Shown: positions 27,069 through 36,764 of the stretch, one piece after another | How positions within the stretch are numbered: position 1 is the stretch's first letter | Layout: each line of letters begins with the position of its first letter | Source: Parasphingorhabdus marina DSM 22363 | GTDB taxonomy: Bacteria; Pseudomonadota; Alphaproteobacteria; Sphingomonadales; Sphingomonadaceae | DNA: 64,000 nucleotides | Reading direction: 5' to 3' | NCBI RefSeq assembly: GCF_900128895.1 | Contig: NZ_FSQW01000002.1 | Coordinates: forward strand, 868,001-932,000 | Notes under the pieces: model-generated | Seen by the model: the letters and a program-made list of their open reading frames with translations, nothing else | Database searches by the model: none | What the model was told of the DNA's origin: nothing | Translations under genes and position numbers: made by a program

Positions 27069-28012
27069 TGACCATCCGTATTGAAAAGCCCGGTCTGCAA
27101 ACCACGGTGCAGGCCGCACCTTTTTTCGGTCATCGGCACGTCGGAATGCCCGCAGCCGGTGCAGCGGACTGCCTGTCCTCATGCCTGGCAAACCGTCTGG
27201 TCGGCAAAATCCCGACCGCGGCAACGCTGGAGGTCACGCTCGACGCGATGGAGTTCACTGTCCGAGAGACCTGTACCATCGCCGTCACTGGCGCTGCCGA
27301 ATATGTCAAGGTGAATGACGAAGCGGCAACCCTGCACAAAAGTTTTCGGCTGACAGCCGGCAACAAGGTTCGAATAGGCCCGGCCCGAACGGGATGCCGC
27401 AGCTATGTAGCATTTGCCGGGGATCCCTCATGGAACCCCGTCCTGGGGAGTTGGTCCACGTGTCTTCAGGCAGGTCTCGGCGGATATCAGGGACGTGGCC
27501 TGCGGGCCGGTGACATATTGGAATTTTCCGCGAACAACTTCCCGTCGGATGCCCTCGAGACTCCGGTCCAGTTTATACCCAATCTGTCGGGCCATCATCT
27601 GCTTCGTGTGACCGCTGGCCCGGAATTCACCAAACTCGAGGAGGATTCCCGGCACCGTCTCTTTTCGAACAAATGGCAATCGGGGCAACGCTCCAGTCGC
27701 ATGGGCACGATGCTGGCGGGCACTCCGCTTGATTTGCAAGATCACAACACCATGCCCAGCGCAGCGGTGTTTCCGGGAACGATCCAGTGTCCGCCTGATG
27801 GCGCCCCGTTTCTGCTGGGGCCGGATGCGCAGACAACCGGAGGATATCCGCGAGTTGCCCAGGTCATCCGGGCGGACCGGCATCTGATCGGACAATTGCG
27901 TCCGGGCGATCGGGTCCAGCTGGTGTTGACCAGCCCGGAAAAGGCACAGGAAATCTACCGGCAGAAGCTCAAGCTTCTGCAACCGTGGCTGGGGGATATC
28001 AGCTTGTGGTGA
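27065..28012 (+). CDS. pxpC: 5-oxoprolinase subunit PxpC (biotin-dependent carboxyltransferase-like)
   Basis: A 315-residue partner of PxpB (KipA-like). The N-terminal region has GHRHVGMPAAGAAD; the middle has GYQGRGLRAGD and LRVTAGPEF; the C-terminal third has SSRMGTML, FPGTIQCPPDGAP and QTTGGYPRVAQVI, all typical of this domain. The start is GTG 27065 (GTGA overlap with the pxpB stop) or the next codon, ATG 27068. It ends the operon, 27 bp before the convergent rpmE. Confidence 0.95.
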   Translation: MMTIRIEKPGLQTTVQAAPFFGHRHVGMPAAGAADCLSSCLANRLVGKIPTAATLEVTLDAMEFTVRETCTIAVTGAAEYVKVNDEAATLHKSFRLTAGNKVRIGPARTGCRSYVAFAGDPSWNPVLGSWSTCLQAGLGGYQGRGLRAGDILEFSANNFPSDALETPVQFIPNLSGHHLLRVTAGPEFTKLEEDSRHRLFSNKWQSGQRSSRMGTMLAGTPLDLQDHNTMPSAAVFPGTIQCPPDGAPFLLGPDAQTTGGYPRVAQVIRADRHLIGQLRPGDRVQLVLTSPEKAQEIYRQKLKLLQPWLGDISLW

Positions 28013-28039
28013 AAACAGATGTTATCACCACCGCCGAGA

Positions 28040-28270
28040 TCAGCTTTTCTTGAGAGACAATCCGCCGAAACGCTTGTTGAAGCGAGCAACCTGACCACCG
28101 GCGTCGAGCAGACGCTGGTTGCCGCCGGTCCATGCCGGGTGCGACGTCGGATCAATGTCGAGCTGCAGCGTATCGCCTTCCTTGCCCCATGTGGAGCGGG
28201 TTTCGAAGACCGTGCCGTCCGTCATCTGGACCTTGATCATGTGATAATCAGGATGTGTATCTTTTTTCAT
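28040..28270 (-). CDS. rpmE: 50S ribosomal protein L31
   Basis: A 76-residue large-subunit protein. The start is ATG 28268-28270, with GGAG six bases upstream, giving the usual [11 protein letters not shown]-terminus; the frame is open further upstream but that part is not L31. The zinc-ligand cysteines of the C+ form are absent throughout, so this is the cysteine-free (C-) type. Confidence 0.96.
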   Translation of the reverse strand: MKKDTHPDYHMIKVQMTDGTVFETRSTWGKEGDTLQLDIDPTSHPAWTGGNQRLLDAGGQVARFNKRFGGLSLKKS

Positions 28271-28379
28271 TTTCTGCTCCATGACGGGCTGGTTTCCGAC
28301 CAGACCCCAAGCGAATAAATTTGTGCGAAGCGGCGCATTAGCCCCCGTCGCTGCAAAGTGCAAGATTCTTTTGCGCCGG

Positions 28380-28838
28380 TCAGGCGGCAGGTGGATCCGC
28401 GATCATGGCGGTAAAACTGGCCTCTGCAGCCAGTTTGTCACCAATCATGGCCTGACCCGCAAATTTGCACACCCGCGGGCGTTTCTGGACAAACTCCACA
28501 TTGAGTGACAGCAGGCAGCCCGGTTCGACAGGCTGCCGGAATTTGGCACCGTCAATAGCCATGAAATAGACCAGTTTTCCGGAGCCAACCAGATCGAAGC
28601 TTTCCATCGCGAGAACGCCGGCCGCCTGGGCCAGCGCTTCGACAATCATCACGCCGGGCATGATCGGGCGGCCAGGGAAATGCCCCTGAAAAAAGCCCTC
28701 GTTCATGGTGACAGCCTTGATCGCCCGGATCGACTCGTCCTTGACCAGTTCTTCCACCCGGTCGACGAGCAGCATCGGATAGCGATGGGGGAGAACCCCC
28801 ATCACCCGGGTCACGTCATAATCGAGAGCTTCCGTCAT
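28380..28838 (-). CDS. fabZ: 3-hydroxyacyl-[ACP] dehydratase FabZ
   Basis: A 152-residue hot-dog-fold enzyme that dehydrates beta-hydroxyacyl-ACP in fatty acid elongation. The catalytic histidine lies in [13 protein letters not shown] (about residue 54) and the catalytic glutamate in [21 protein letters not shown] is the N-terminal signature. It is 9 bp downstream of skp; lpxD, which normally intervenes, is missing, and lpxA does not follow. Confidence 0.97.
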   Translation of the reverse strand: MTEALDYDVTRVMGVLPHRYPMLLVDRVEELVKDESIRAIKAVTMNEGFFQGHFPGRPIMPGVMIVEALAQAAGVLAMESFDLVGSGKLVYFMAIDGAKFRQPVEPGCLLSLNVEFVQKRPRVCKFAGQAMIGDKLAAEASFTAMIADPPAA

Positions 28839-28847
28839 CGAGACCGA

Positions 28848-29504
28848 TTACCGGCCGGTCGGCTGGTTGGTCGCTGCGGGTTGCTGCTGGGCCTGCTGAT
28901 TCTGCTGACCCGGCTGCCATCCCGCAGGCGGTGTAATCGAGGCTGATGGAACCAGCTTGTTCAGTTCCGCCACGATATCGTCTGTGATATCCACATAGGG
29001 CTCACGGGCAACCACGGCCTGCGGAGACAGAACCAGATCCACGTTCTTTGCCTTCATCGCGGCCTGAATGGCGGCCGTCAGCTGCTTGCCGACCTGTTCT
29101 TCGACATAGGCGGTTGCGAGGGTGACGCGCTGTTGCAGCCGGGCCAGTTCCTGCTGACCGGAATTGCGCTTGGCCTGCAAAGCCTGTGCCTGCGGCTGAA
29201 CCGATTGCGGGGTAGCGCCAGGTTGCTGCACCGCCGCGTTATAGGCATCAACAAGCGGTTTGATTTCGGCCTGCAGTGCCGTTGCACGGGCATTGGTCGC
29301 ATCGATGTCCGACTTGTAGGTGGTTTTCATCTGGTTGACCGCCGTCTGATAGGCGTTCGACTTCACGATGGCGGATTCAAAATTGGCCATGCCGATACTT
29401 GTGCGTGACTGTGCAGCAGCGGGAGCGGTTACGATAGCTGGTACCGACACCGCCGCAATGGCAAGTGCTGCGGATTTCAGCAGTGTTTTGGAAAGTTTTT
29501 TCAT
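28848..29504 (-). CDS. skp: OmpH/Skp family periplasmic chaperone
   Basis: A 218-residue secreted protein. A signal peptide (about residues 1-31, cleavage near AAAQS) is followed by long charged/glutamine-rich coiled-coil helices (about 60-150) and a low-complexity Q/P/A tail (about 195-218, beginning PPAGWQPGQQ). Skp holds unfolded outer-membrane proteins on their way to BamA. Its ATG overlaps the bamA stop by one base (TGATG). The tail is longer than in enterobacterial Skp. Confidence 0.9.
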   Translation of the reverse strand: MKKLSKTLLKSAALAIAAVSVPAIVTAPAAAQSRTSIGMANFESAIVKSNAYQTAVNQMKTTYKSDIDATNARATALQAEIKPLVDAYNAAVQQPGATPQSVQPQAQALQAKRNSGQQELARLQQRVTLATAYVEEQVGKQLTAAIQAAMKAKNVDLVLSPQAVVAREPYVDITDDIVAELNKLVPSASITPPAGWQPGQQNQQAQQQPAATNQPTGR

Positions 29505-32188
29505 CAGAATTGAGTTCCTACGTTAAATGTAAACAGTTTAGTATCGTCGCCTGGCTCTTTCAACAGAGCGCGGGCGATATCGATCCGGAACGGACCAAAT
29601 GGAGAATTCCAGTTCACGCCAAAGCCCACGGAAACACGCGGGCTGGGGCTGTCGCCGAAAAATTGCTCGGTGAAGCTGACCAGCGGGTTTGTGTTCAGCG
29701 CTGGCTCATTGGCTATGCCCATGGCGTCCGTGGCATCAACCGTCGTTACTATCGCGCCAGTATTGTCAACGGTCAGGAACAACGGATCACCATCGTCGTT
29801 GACCAGCTGTACCTGGCTCGTAACCAGCGACGGGCGGGTGACATTGAAAACAGCACCGGCATCCACAAAAATTGAGGGCCGAAGTCCGAGCTCCCGGGCT
29901 CCGCTGCCCAGCGGAATTTCCAGTTCTGCGCGTGCCAGATAATAGGTTCGTCCGCCAATTGCATCGTCGTTGACGTTGTTACGATTGGTGTTGAAATCGA
30001 CAACCGAGTTGACGGCCCGACCATCGACGATTTCCGGAACAAATCCGGATCGAATTACCCGTGGCCCCACCCCCCGAATATCAAAGCCGCGAATTTGCGG
30101 TTCACCGAGGAAAAACCGGTCGGTCAGGCGCACATCGTCTATGCCATCTGCCGCGCTGCCGCGGTTTTCCAGCGGATAAATATAACCGCCTTCGGCGCTG
30201 ATGTTGAAAATGAAGTCTCCAAAGACGCGCCAGTGTTTCGAAGCATTTAACCGGCCACGAAGATATTTGACACTGCCGCCCAGACCCGCAAAATCGAGAC
30301 TGCCAACAACCTGCTGACCGCGAGTGGGACGTAGCCGGTTATCCCGGTCATCATAGATAAGTGATGCCCCGATGGATGATGTCGTGCGTTCGCCAATGGC
30401 ATCACACAGGAAGCGTCCGGAACGCAGCGGATCGCAGGTGTCATCCGGGCTGTTACCCAGGATCCCGTCATTATTGTTGTCGGTAAAGAAGGAGTTCCGG
30501 TCCAGCGTCACGTCGTCAAAACTGAGACCATAACGCAAGGTGGCCGACATGAATTCCGTGATCGGAACACCTGCACGAATCTGGAAACCGGTGGTCAGCT
30601 GCTCAAAGGTGGTCCGACGATCGCCGGTACTGCCAAAGCCAAAACTGTTCAGATCGCGGCGGAATACATCGACACCGACTGCCACATTTCGATCGAACAG
30701 GTAGGGTTCGGTGAAACCAAGCTCAATCGCCTGGGAGAAACTGGAATAGCTGACGCTGGCACGCAATTCCTGACCTTTTCCGCGGAAATTGCGCTGCCGA
30801 ACCGAAGACTGGAGAATGAAATTCTCGACGCTGGAGAAACCGGCTGACAGTTGCAATTCACCGGTCGCTCTCTCTTCGACATTCGCCTCCAGAATGATTC
30901 GGTCAGGTGCACTGCCCTGCTTTTGCTCGATTTCCAGTTCGTCCTGGAAGAAGCCCAGAGACTTGATCCGGTTCGCGGAGCGCTTGACCTGGAAACTGTT
31001 AAAGGCGTCCCCCTCGTTCAGACGAAATTCGCGCCGGACGACCTTGTCCACGGTCAGCGTGTTGCCGTTAATGTCAATCCGTTCGACATAAACACGCGGT
31101 GTCTCTGCAACGCGGAAGACGATTGACATGGTCAGGTCTTCCTTGTTCCTGTCAAACTGCGGCCGGACATCGGCAAAGGCATAGCCGAAAAGACCCGCGG
31201 TCTCGGACAGCTGCTCCACCGTATCCTCGACCAGCTTGGCGTCATAAGCATCGCCCGTTTCCATCGGGAGCAACGGAGTCAGACGCTCGGCCGTAAAATC
31301 CCGGATATCGCTCTCGACCGACACGTCACCAAATTTATACTGCTCGCCTTCTTCCACAACATAGGTGATGATGAAGTCACGCTTGTCAGGCGTCAGCTCG
31401 GCTACCGCCGAAATGACGCGAAAATCGGCATAGCCTTCAGTCAGATAAAATTGCCGCAGCTTTTGCTGGTCAAAGGCCAGCCGGTCGGGGTCATAAGTAT
31501 CGCTGGAACTGAAGAACCGGTAGAAACGGGACTGTTTGGTTGCCATTTCACCGCGCAACTTGCCATCGGAAAACACTTCGTTGCCGATAATGTTGATCTG
31601 TTGAACCTTGGACTTCGGACCTTCGTTGATCTCGAACACAATATCGACGCGATTCTGGTCCAGCTGGACCATCTTGGGTTCGACATTCGCCGCGAACCGG
31701 CCCTTGCGCTTGTAAAGTTCAATGATCCGGGCCACATCGGCACGCACCTTGGATCGGGTAAAAATCTGCCGCGGAGCCAGCCGGATTTCGGGGTAGATCT
31801 TGTCTTCCTTGATCCGCTTGTTGCCTTCCAGCAGGATCCGGTTGATCACCGGATTCTCGATGACCTCGATGACGACCGCACCGCCATTGTTGCGAATGCT
31901 GACATCCTTGAACAATTCGGTTTCAAAAAGGTCCTTGAGAGCCTGGTCAGCACTTTCCTGGGTATATTCCTGACCAACCCGCAGCTTCATGTAAGACAAG
32001 ACGGTGCTGGGTTCGAGGCGCTGTGAGCCATTCACGACAATCGAACGGATCGTATTATCCACCGGAGTCGCTTCCGGTGGGGTGGCTTCCGCCGGCGGAG
32101 CGGCCTGCTGCGCAGATGCGGAAACCGCAATGCCCGTCAAAATCGTACCGCACATCAGGAGGGGCAAGAGCCGTTTCTTATGCTTCAC
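29504..32188 (-). CDS. bamA: Outer membrane protein assembly factor BamA
   Basis: An 894-residue Omp85 protein. A signal peptide (ending ASAQQA, about residue 28) is followed by a short proline/alanine linker, five POTRA domains (about 48-455) and a 16-strand beta-barrel with the VRGF-like motif (IRGFDIRGVGP, about 705). It ends with a C-terminal phenylalanine (NVGTQF), the usual beta-signal. It inserts outer-membrane beta-barrels. It is 130 bp downstream of rseP, with room for its own promoter. Confidence 0.97.
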   Translation of the reverse strand: MKHKKRLLPLLMCGTILTGIAVSASAQQAAPPAEATPPEATPVDNTIRSIVVNGSQRLEPSTVLSYMKLRVGQEYTQESADQALKDLFETELFKDVSIRNNGGAVVIEVIENPVINRILLEGNKRIKEDKIYPEIRLAPRQIFTRSKVRADVARIIELYKRKGRFAANVEPKMVQLDQNRVDIVFEINEGPKSKVQQINIIGNEVFSDGKLRGEMATKQSRFYRFFSSSDTYDPDRLAFDQQKLRQFYLTEGYADFRVISAVAELTPDKRDFIITYVVEEGEQYKFGDVSVESDIRDFTAERLTPLLPMETGDAYDAKLVEDTVEQLSETAGLFGYAFADVRPQFDRNKEDLTMSIVFRVAETPRVYVERIDINGNTLTVDKVVRREFRLNEGDAFNSFQVKRSANRIKSLGFFQDELEIEQKQGSAPDRIILEANVEERATGELQLSAGFSSVENFILQSSVRQRNFRGKGQELRASVSYSSFSQAIELGFTEPYLFDRNVAVGVDVFRRDLNSFGFGSTGDRRTTFEQLTTGFQIRAGVPITEFMSATLRYGLSFDDVTLDRNSFFTDNNNDGILGNSPDDTCDPLRSGRFLCDAIGERTTSSIGASLIYDDRDNRLRPTRGQQVVGSLDFAGLGGSVKYLRGRLNASKHWRVFGDFIFNISAEGGYIYPLENRGSAADGIDDVRLTDRFFLGEPQIRGFDIRGVGPRVIRSGFVPEIVDGRAVNSVVDFNTNRNNVNDDAIGGRTYYLARAELEIPLGSGARELGLRPSIFVDAGAVFNVTRPSLVTSQVQLVNDDGDPLFLTVDNTGAIVTTVDATDAMGIANEPALNTNPLVSFTEQFFGDSPSPRVSVGFGVNWNSPFGPFRIDIARALLKEPGDDTKLFTFNVGTQF

Positions 32189-32318
32189 AGACTAACTCGC
32201 TTTCACGCCTAAAAACCAAAATTACCGTCAATGCCGAAAATCGCATTAACTTTGCGAACCCCCTGCCCCAACCAGGCCCATCAATCAATGGCCAATCACC
32301 ACTCTGCATACGCACAAG

Positions 32319-33443
32319 CTAGCCGCCGAATGCCCGGAACAGGCCAAAGGATGACAAGTCATTGAATGTCACCACCAGCATGAACACCATGACCAGCGCA
32401 AAACCGGACCGGAATGCCCATTCCTGAACCTTTGGATTGGCAGGTTTCCTCCTCACTGCTTCAATCGCGTAGAGCATCAAATGCCCTCCATCGAGCATGG
32501 GGATTGGCAGCAGGTTGATGAACCCCAAGTTAATTGAGATCAGGGCAACAAAGCCAATAAATGCTTCCAAACCAAGTTTGAATTGCTCGCCCGAGATTTG
32601 AGCAATTTTGAGCGGTCCTCCAAGCTCCTTGATTGAACGCTTCCCGGTTATAACCTGCCCCAGAGTGGTCCAGATGGCTTTGACGATGCGAATTGTGCGC
32701 TCTGTGGCAACCAGCGGCGCTTCCAGCAAACCCACTTCTCGCCATTCCACCTTACCGGCGGACATGCCCAGCAGGCCGAGCCGATACTCATTTCCAAAGC
32801 GGTCCACCTGTACATCGACGCCGACAATTGCAGTTTTTTCGATCAACTGGCCTTCACGCTCATAAACAAATGTGGCTTGCTGATCAGGAATCAGAACAAT
32901 TTTCTGTTTCAGATCATCAAACATTTCAATGCTGTCGCCATTGACCGATACGATCCGGTCTCCTGGCTCCAGGCCGATTTCTGCTGCAGTCGAGTTTTCG
33001 GATATGGTACCGGCAACCGGCAGCGTTTCGCTCGTTCCGTAGGCCAAAGCAAATCCAGCCAGAATCAGAATTGCAAACAGGAAATTGATCGCCGGACCGG
33101 CGAACACAATGGACGCGCGTTTCCAGAGAGATTTGGACTGAAACGTCTGGTTGCGCTCTTCCGCCGGGAGCGACAGCCATTCCTTGCTGGGTGTGCTGGC
33201 AGGATCCATGTCTCCGGCAAACTGCACATAGCCGCCCAACGGAAGCATGCAGATTTTCCAGCGCGTGCCACGCTTGTCGGTCCAGCCGGTCAGCTCCTTG
33301 CCGAAGCCGATCGCAAAAGTCTCGGCCTTCACGCCACACCAGCGGCCGACGAGATAGTGCCCCATTTCATGGACGAAAACGAGCACGCCTATCGTGATGA
33401 GAAAGGCAAAAATCGTCAGCAGGAAGCCGGGATTGTCAGTCAA
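32319..33443 (-). CDS. rseP: RIP metalloprotease RseP (site-2 protease)
   Basis: A 374-residue intramembrane zinc protease. HEMGH in the first helix (about residues 25-29) provides two zinc ligands and the catalytic glutamate. One PDZ domain (about 120-205, GLEPGDRIVSVNG) follows. The late motif NLLPIPMLDGGHLM carries the third ligand. It cleaves membrane-bound anti-sigma factors or signal remnants. It overlaps dxr by four bases. Confidence 0.96.
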   Translation of the reverse strand: MTDNPGFLLTIFAFLITIGVLVFVHEMGHYLVGRWCGVKAETFAIGFGKELTGWTDKRGTRWKICMLPLGGYVQFAGDMDPASTPSKEWLSLPAEERNQTFQSKSLWKRASIVFAGPAINFLFAILILAGFALAYGTSETLPVAGTISENSTAAEIGLEPGDRIVSVNGDSIEMFDDLKQKIVLIPDQQATFVYEREGQLIEKTAIVGVDVQVDRFGNEYRLGLLGMSAGKVEWREVGLLEAPLVATERTIRIVKAIWTTLGQVITGKRSIKELGGPLKIAQISGEQFKLGLEAFIGFVALISINLGFINLLPIPMLDGGHLMLYAIEAVRRKPANPKVQEWAFRSGFALVMVFMLVVTFNDLSSFGLFRAFGG

Positions 33444-34609
33444 ACTTTCATTTCCTCAACTACTGTCTCTGCCCGACAGCGCGATTCTTCATCTGCTGCA
33501 AAGATATCCGCAAGACTGATGGGTTGCGGCGGGCTATAACTACTTAGCACCCGCGATACAATCTCCGTTATGTCCAGAAACTGAATGGCCCCGTCCAGAA
33601 ACGCTGCCACAGCCACTTCATTGGCCGCATTCAGGATGGCCGGCTTGACGCCACCGGCTTCAATCGCCGATCGCGCGAGACCCAAAGCGGGAAAGCGGTC
33701 GTGATCGGGTGCTTCGAAATCCAGCTGGCCAATTTCTGCGAGATTCAGCGGCCGTGAGTCCGTTTCCATCCGTTCCGGCCAGGCAAGCGCGCTGGCAATC
33801 GGAATACGCATGTCCGGAGACCCGAGCTGGGCCAGTGTCGAGCGGTCCTGATATTCAACCATGGAATGGATGACCGACTGCGGGTGGACCAGAATGTCGA
33901 TGTTATCGAGCCCGACCGGAAACAGATGAAAGGCCTCGATCAGTTCGAGTCCCTTGTTCATCAGCGTGGCGCTGTCGACCGAGATTTTGGCCCCCATGTC
34001 CCAATTGGGATGCGCAACCGCTTGTTCAGGTGTGACCGGTGCCATCTGATCGCGCGTCCATGTCCGGAATGGCCCGCCACTTGCCGTCAGGGTGATTTTG
34101 CGGACCTGGTTGATTTTCCCGCCCTGCAGGCACTGGAAAATGGCGTTATGCTCGGAATCCACCGGAAGCAACACCGCGTCGCTCGAACGGGCTTCCGCCA
34201 TCATCAGGTCACCGGCCGACACCAGTGCTTCCTTGTTCGCAAGCGCAACAGTCTTGCCACATTTGAGCGCCGCAAGCGTGGGCGGCAGGCCGGCACATCC
34301 GACGATCGCAGCCATGGTCCAGTCTGCTCCGAGTGCCGCAGCCTCCACCAGCTTTTCCGGGCCGCATGCCGCTTCGGTTGATGTCCCGGCGAGCAAATCC
34401 TTCAATTCTTCATACCGGTCCGGATCGGTGATCACGGCCAGCTCGGCGGAAAATTCCTTCGCCAGATTTGCCAGAGCCCGGGCATTGCCATTCGCCGTCA
34501 AAGCGAGGACGCGGTATTTGTCGGGGTTGAGGCGGACAAGATCCAGTGTCGATGTGCCGACCGATCCGGTCGCACCGAAAATCGATATGGTTCGCGTTGA
34601 TCCGGTCAT
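33440..34609 (-). CDS. dxr: 1-deoxy-D-xylulose 5-phosphate reductoisomerase
   Basis: A 389-residue NADPH-dependent enzyme, the second step of the MEP isoprenoid pathway. The nucleotide-binding FGATGSVGTSTLDL is at residues 11-24. Metal and substrate sites lie in PVDSEHNAIFQCL and TASGGPFR, then GAKISVDSATLMNKGLE. It overlaps cdsA upstream and rseP downstream by four bases each. Confidence 0.98.
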   Translation of the reverse strand: MTGSTRTISIFGATGSVGTSTLDLVRLNPDKYRVLALTANGNARALANLAKEFSAELAVITDPDRYEELKDLLAGTSTEAACGPEKLVEAAALGADWTMAAIVGCAGLPPTLAALKCGKTVALANKEALVSAGDLMMAEARSSDAVLLPVDSEHNAIFQCLQGGKINQVRKITLTASGGPFRTWTRDQMAPVTPEQAVAHPNWDMGAKISVDSATLMNKGLELIEAFHLFPVGLDNIDILVHPQSVIHSMVEYQDRSTLAQLGSPDMRIPIASALAWPERMETDSRPLNLAEIGQLDFEAPDHDRFPALGLARSAIEAGGVKPAILNAANEVAVAAFLDGAIQFLDITEIVSRVLSSYSPPQPISLADIFAADEESRCRAETVVEEMKV

Positions 34610-35409
34610 GTCTGGCTGCCCAGCAACATGATGGCCGCGACGACCGGTGCCACCGGGATCAGGCCATCCAGCCGATCCATAACGCCGCCATGACCGGGGA
34701 ATATGATCCCGCTGTCTTTGGCTCCGGCGCTTCGCTTCAGCCAGCTTTCAAACAGGTCACCCATTTGCGCGAGAACGGCCAGCGGCATGCTGAGCAGGAC
34801 CAGCCGGAAAGGCAATTGCCACCAGACATGCAGGGCGAAGCTGAACAGAAGAGCCACAAGCATGCCGCCGATCAGACCCGCCCAGGTCTTGTTGGGGCTG
34901 AACCGAGGTGCCAGCTTCGGACCGCCAATTGCACGGCCGGCAAAATAGGCGCCGATATCCGTGGCCCAGACAATCGCCAGGGTCCAGAATACCAGTAACA
35001 GCCCGTCGTCGATGCCGCGAAGGTAAAGAACAGCCAGGGCGGGCAGACCAGCGTAGATGACCCCTGCCGCAAGCTTCAGGGACCGGTCAAAAACCGCCGT
35101 GAACATCGCAGCGCCAAAAATCATGCCCAGTGCCAGAAAGGATGGCCCGGCGGCAAAGGGAGACATCATCGTCAGCGGGACGAACAGCGTGTATTGGGCG
35201 AGCTTCTTGCTGCTGCTGCGGTCTGTCAAATCTGCCCATTCGGACACAATGCCGAGCGACATCAGGGTCACGAGCAGCCAGAGCGCATGCCGGCCAATGT
35301 AATGATCCCCCACCAGCAGGGTAAAGACGGTGACCGCAACCAGCGCGACACCGACAATGATGCGGGTTCGCAATTCATTCTGCACGGCCGGCTGCGCGGG
35401 TTCGGTCAT
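34606..35409 (-). CDS. cdsA: Phosphatidate cytidylyltransferase
   Basis: A 267-residue inner-membrane enzyme that makes CDP-diacylglycerol from phosphatidate and CTP. It has multiple hydrophobic helices and the C-terminal CDS signature around KRSAGAKDSGIIFPGHGGVMDRLD (written across residues about 226-249). It feeds pssA, found at 40270-41064 in this window. It lies 3 bp after uppS and overlaps dxr. Confidence 0.96.
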   Translation of the reverse strand: MTEPAQPAVQNELRTRIIVGVALVAVTVFTLLVGDHYIGRHALWLLVTLMSLGIVSEWADLTDRSSSKKLAQYTLFVPLTMMSPFAAGPSFLALGMIFGAAMFTAVFDRSLKLAAGVIYAGLPALAVLYLRGIDDGLLLVFWTLAIVWATDIGAYFAGRAIGGPKLAPRFSPNKTWAGLIGGMLVALLFSFALHVWWQLPFRLVLLSMPLAVLAQMGDLFESWLKRSAGAKDSGIIFPGHGGVMDRLDGLIPVAPVVAAIMLLGSQT

Positions 35410-35412
35410 ATG

Positions 35413-36180
35413 TTACCGGCCACCAAAACGGCGCTGCCGATCACCGAAGGATTTCAAGGCTCTCTGCAACTCTCTTTTGTCGAAATCGGGCCACAGCACA
35501 TCCGTGAAATAGAGTTCGGAATAAGCGGCCTGCCATAGCAGAAAATTGGACAAACGAATTTCGCCGGATGTCCGGATCAGCAAGTCCAGCGGCGGAAGAT
35601 CGGCAGTATCCAGGGCTTCGTTCAGATGTTCCGGCGCTATCTGCTCGGGAGTCAGTTCGCCGCGCTTTACCGCCTGTGCCACATTTTGCATGGCCCGGAC
35701 GATCTCGTCCTGCGCGCCATAGTTCAGCGCAATCGCCAAAACCATCCGGTCATTACCGGCTGTTCGATCCAGCGCATCTTCAATCAGTTTGACAATATCC
35801 GGCTCGAGCGCCTTGTAATTGCCGATAACTTTCAGCTTGATTCCGTTCTCGACAAACTCTTCAATGTCCGACTGGATATATTGCCGCAGCAAGCCCATCA
35901 GGTCCGAGATTTCGTCTTCCGGGCGGCTCCAGTTTTCCGACGAGAACGCATAGAGCGTCAGGACGTTGATCCCCATCTCTCCGGCAGCGCGCACGATGTT
36001 CCGGACAGCTTCCACGCCCTTTTTGTGGCCCAGTGCACGCGGCAGATGCTTCTTCTTTGCCCAGCGGCCATTGCCGTCCATGATGATCGCAACATGCTGC
36101 GCCCCATGGGTGGGGTCAGCCACGGTCGTGGCGGTCGCGGGAGAATCGTGTGATTCCTTCCGGGCAGGACGCAGGTTCAC
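35413..36180 (-). CDS. uppS: Isoprenyl (undecaprenyl) diphosphate synthase
   Basis: A 255-residue cis-prenyltransferase that builds the undecaprenyl carrier for peptidoglycan. HVAIIMDGNGRWAKKK (about residues 30-45) holds the catalytic aspartate, and LLIRTSGEIRLSNFLLWQ is the C-terminal substrate signature. The N-terminal 25 residues are a non-conserved extension. The start is GTG 36178-36180, overlapping the frr stop (GTGA). Confidence 0.97.
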   Translation of the reverse strand: MNLRPARKESHDSPATATTVADPTHGAQHVAIIMDGNGRWAKKKHLPRALGHKKGVEAVRNIVRAAGEMGINVLTLYAFSSENWSRPEDEISDLMGLLRQYIQSDIEEFVENGIKLKVIGNYKALEPDIVKLIEDALDRTAGNDRMVLAIALNYGAQDEIVRAMQNVAQAVKRGELTPEQIAPEHLNEALDTADLPPLDLLIRTSGEIRLSNFLLWQAAYSELYFTDVLWPDFDKRELQRALKSFGDRQRRFGGR

Positions 36181-36734
36181 TGGGAGAGAATTTCTTTCTC
36201 TTTGGCATCGGCCAGCGAATCCGCTTCCGCGATCTTGTCATCGGTCAGCTTTTGGACTTCGGTTTCCAGCCGCTTCTTGTCGTCTTCGCTGATTTCCTTT
36301 TTGTTTTCGTCAGCCTTGATATCATCCATTCCATCCCGGCGGACATTCCGGATGGCAATCCTTGCCTTCTCGGCAAATTGCCCGGTCAGTTTCGCCAGTT
36401 CCTTGCGCCGTTCCTCGGTCAGATCGGGTATCGGCAAGCGGATATTGGGACCGTCGACCATGGGATTGAGTCCCAGCCCCGCTGAGCGGACGGCCTTTTC
36501 CACCGGCTGGATATTGCTTTTGTCCCAGACCTGGATCGACAGCATCCGGGGTTCGGGAACCGAAACAGTCGCCACCTGATTCAGCGGCATTTTGGATCCG
36601 TAGACCTCGACCGTCACACTGTCGAGCAACGCGGTGTTTGCCCGCCCCGTCCGCAGGCCGCTCAAATCATGCCTGAGCGCATCGAGGGACGCGTTCATGC
36701 GCTTGTTCAAATCGTCCTTGTCATATTTCGCCAT
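36177..36734 (-). CDS. frr: Ribosome recycling factor
   Basis: A 185-residue factor that splits post-termination ribosomes with EF-G. Sequence marks are LSGLRTGRANTALLDSVTVEVYG near residue 25-48 (read in two parts), ALRHDL before it, and ERRKELAK in the hinge-following helix. Length is standard. It is 30 bp after pyrH and overlaps uppS by four bases. Confidence 0.98.
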   Translation of the reverse strand: MAKYDKDDLNKRMNASLDALRHDLSGLRTGRANTALLDSVTVEVYGSKMPLNQVATVSVPEPRMLSIQVWDKSNIQPVEKAVRSAGLGLNPMVDGPNIRLPIPDLTEERRKELAKLTGQFAEKARIAIRNVRRDGMDDIKADENKKEISEDDKKRLETEVQKLTDDKIAEADSLADAKEKEILSQ

Positions 36735-36764
36735 TTTCTGTTCCTCCAGGCCCTGTCGGGCAAG

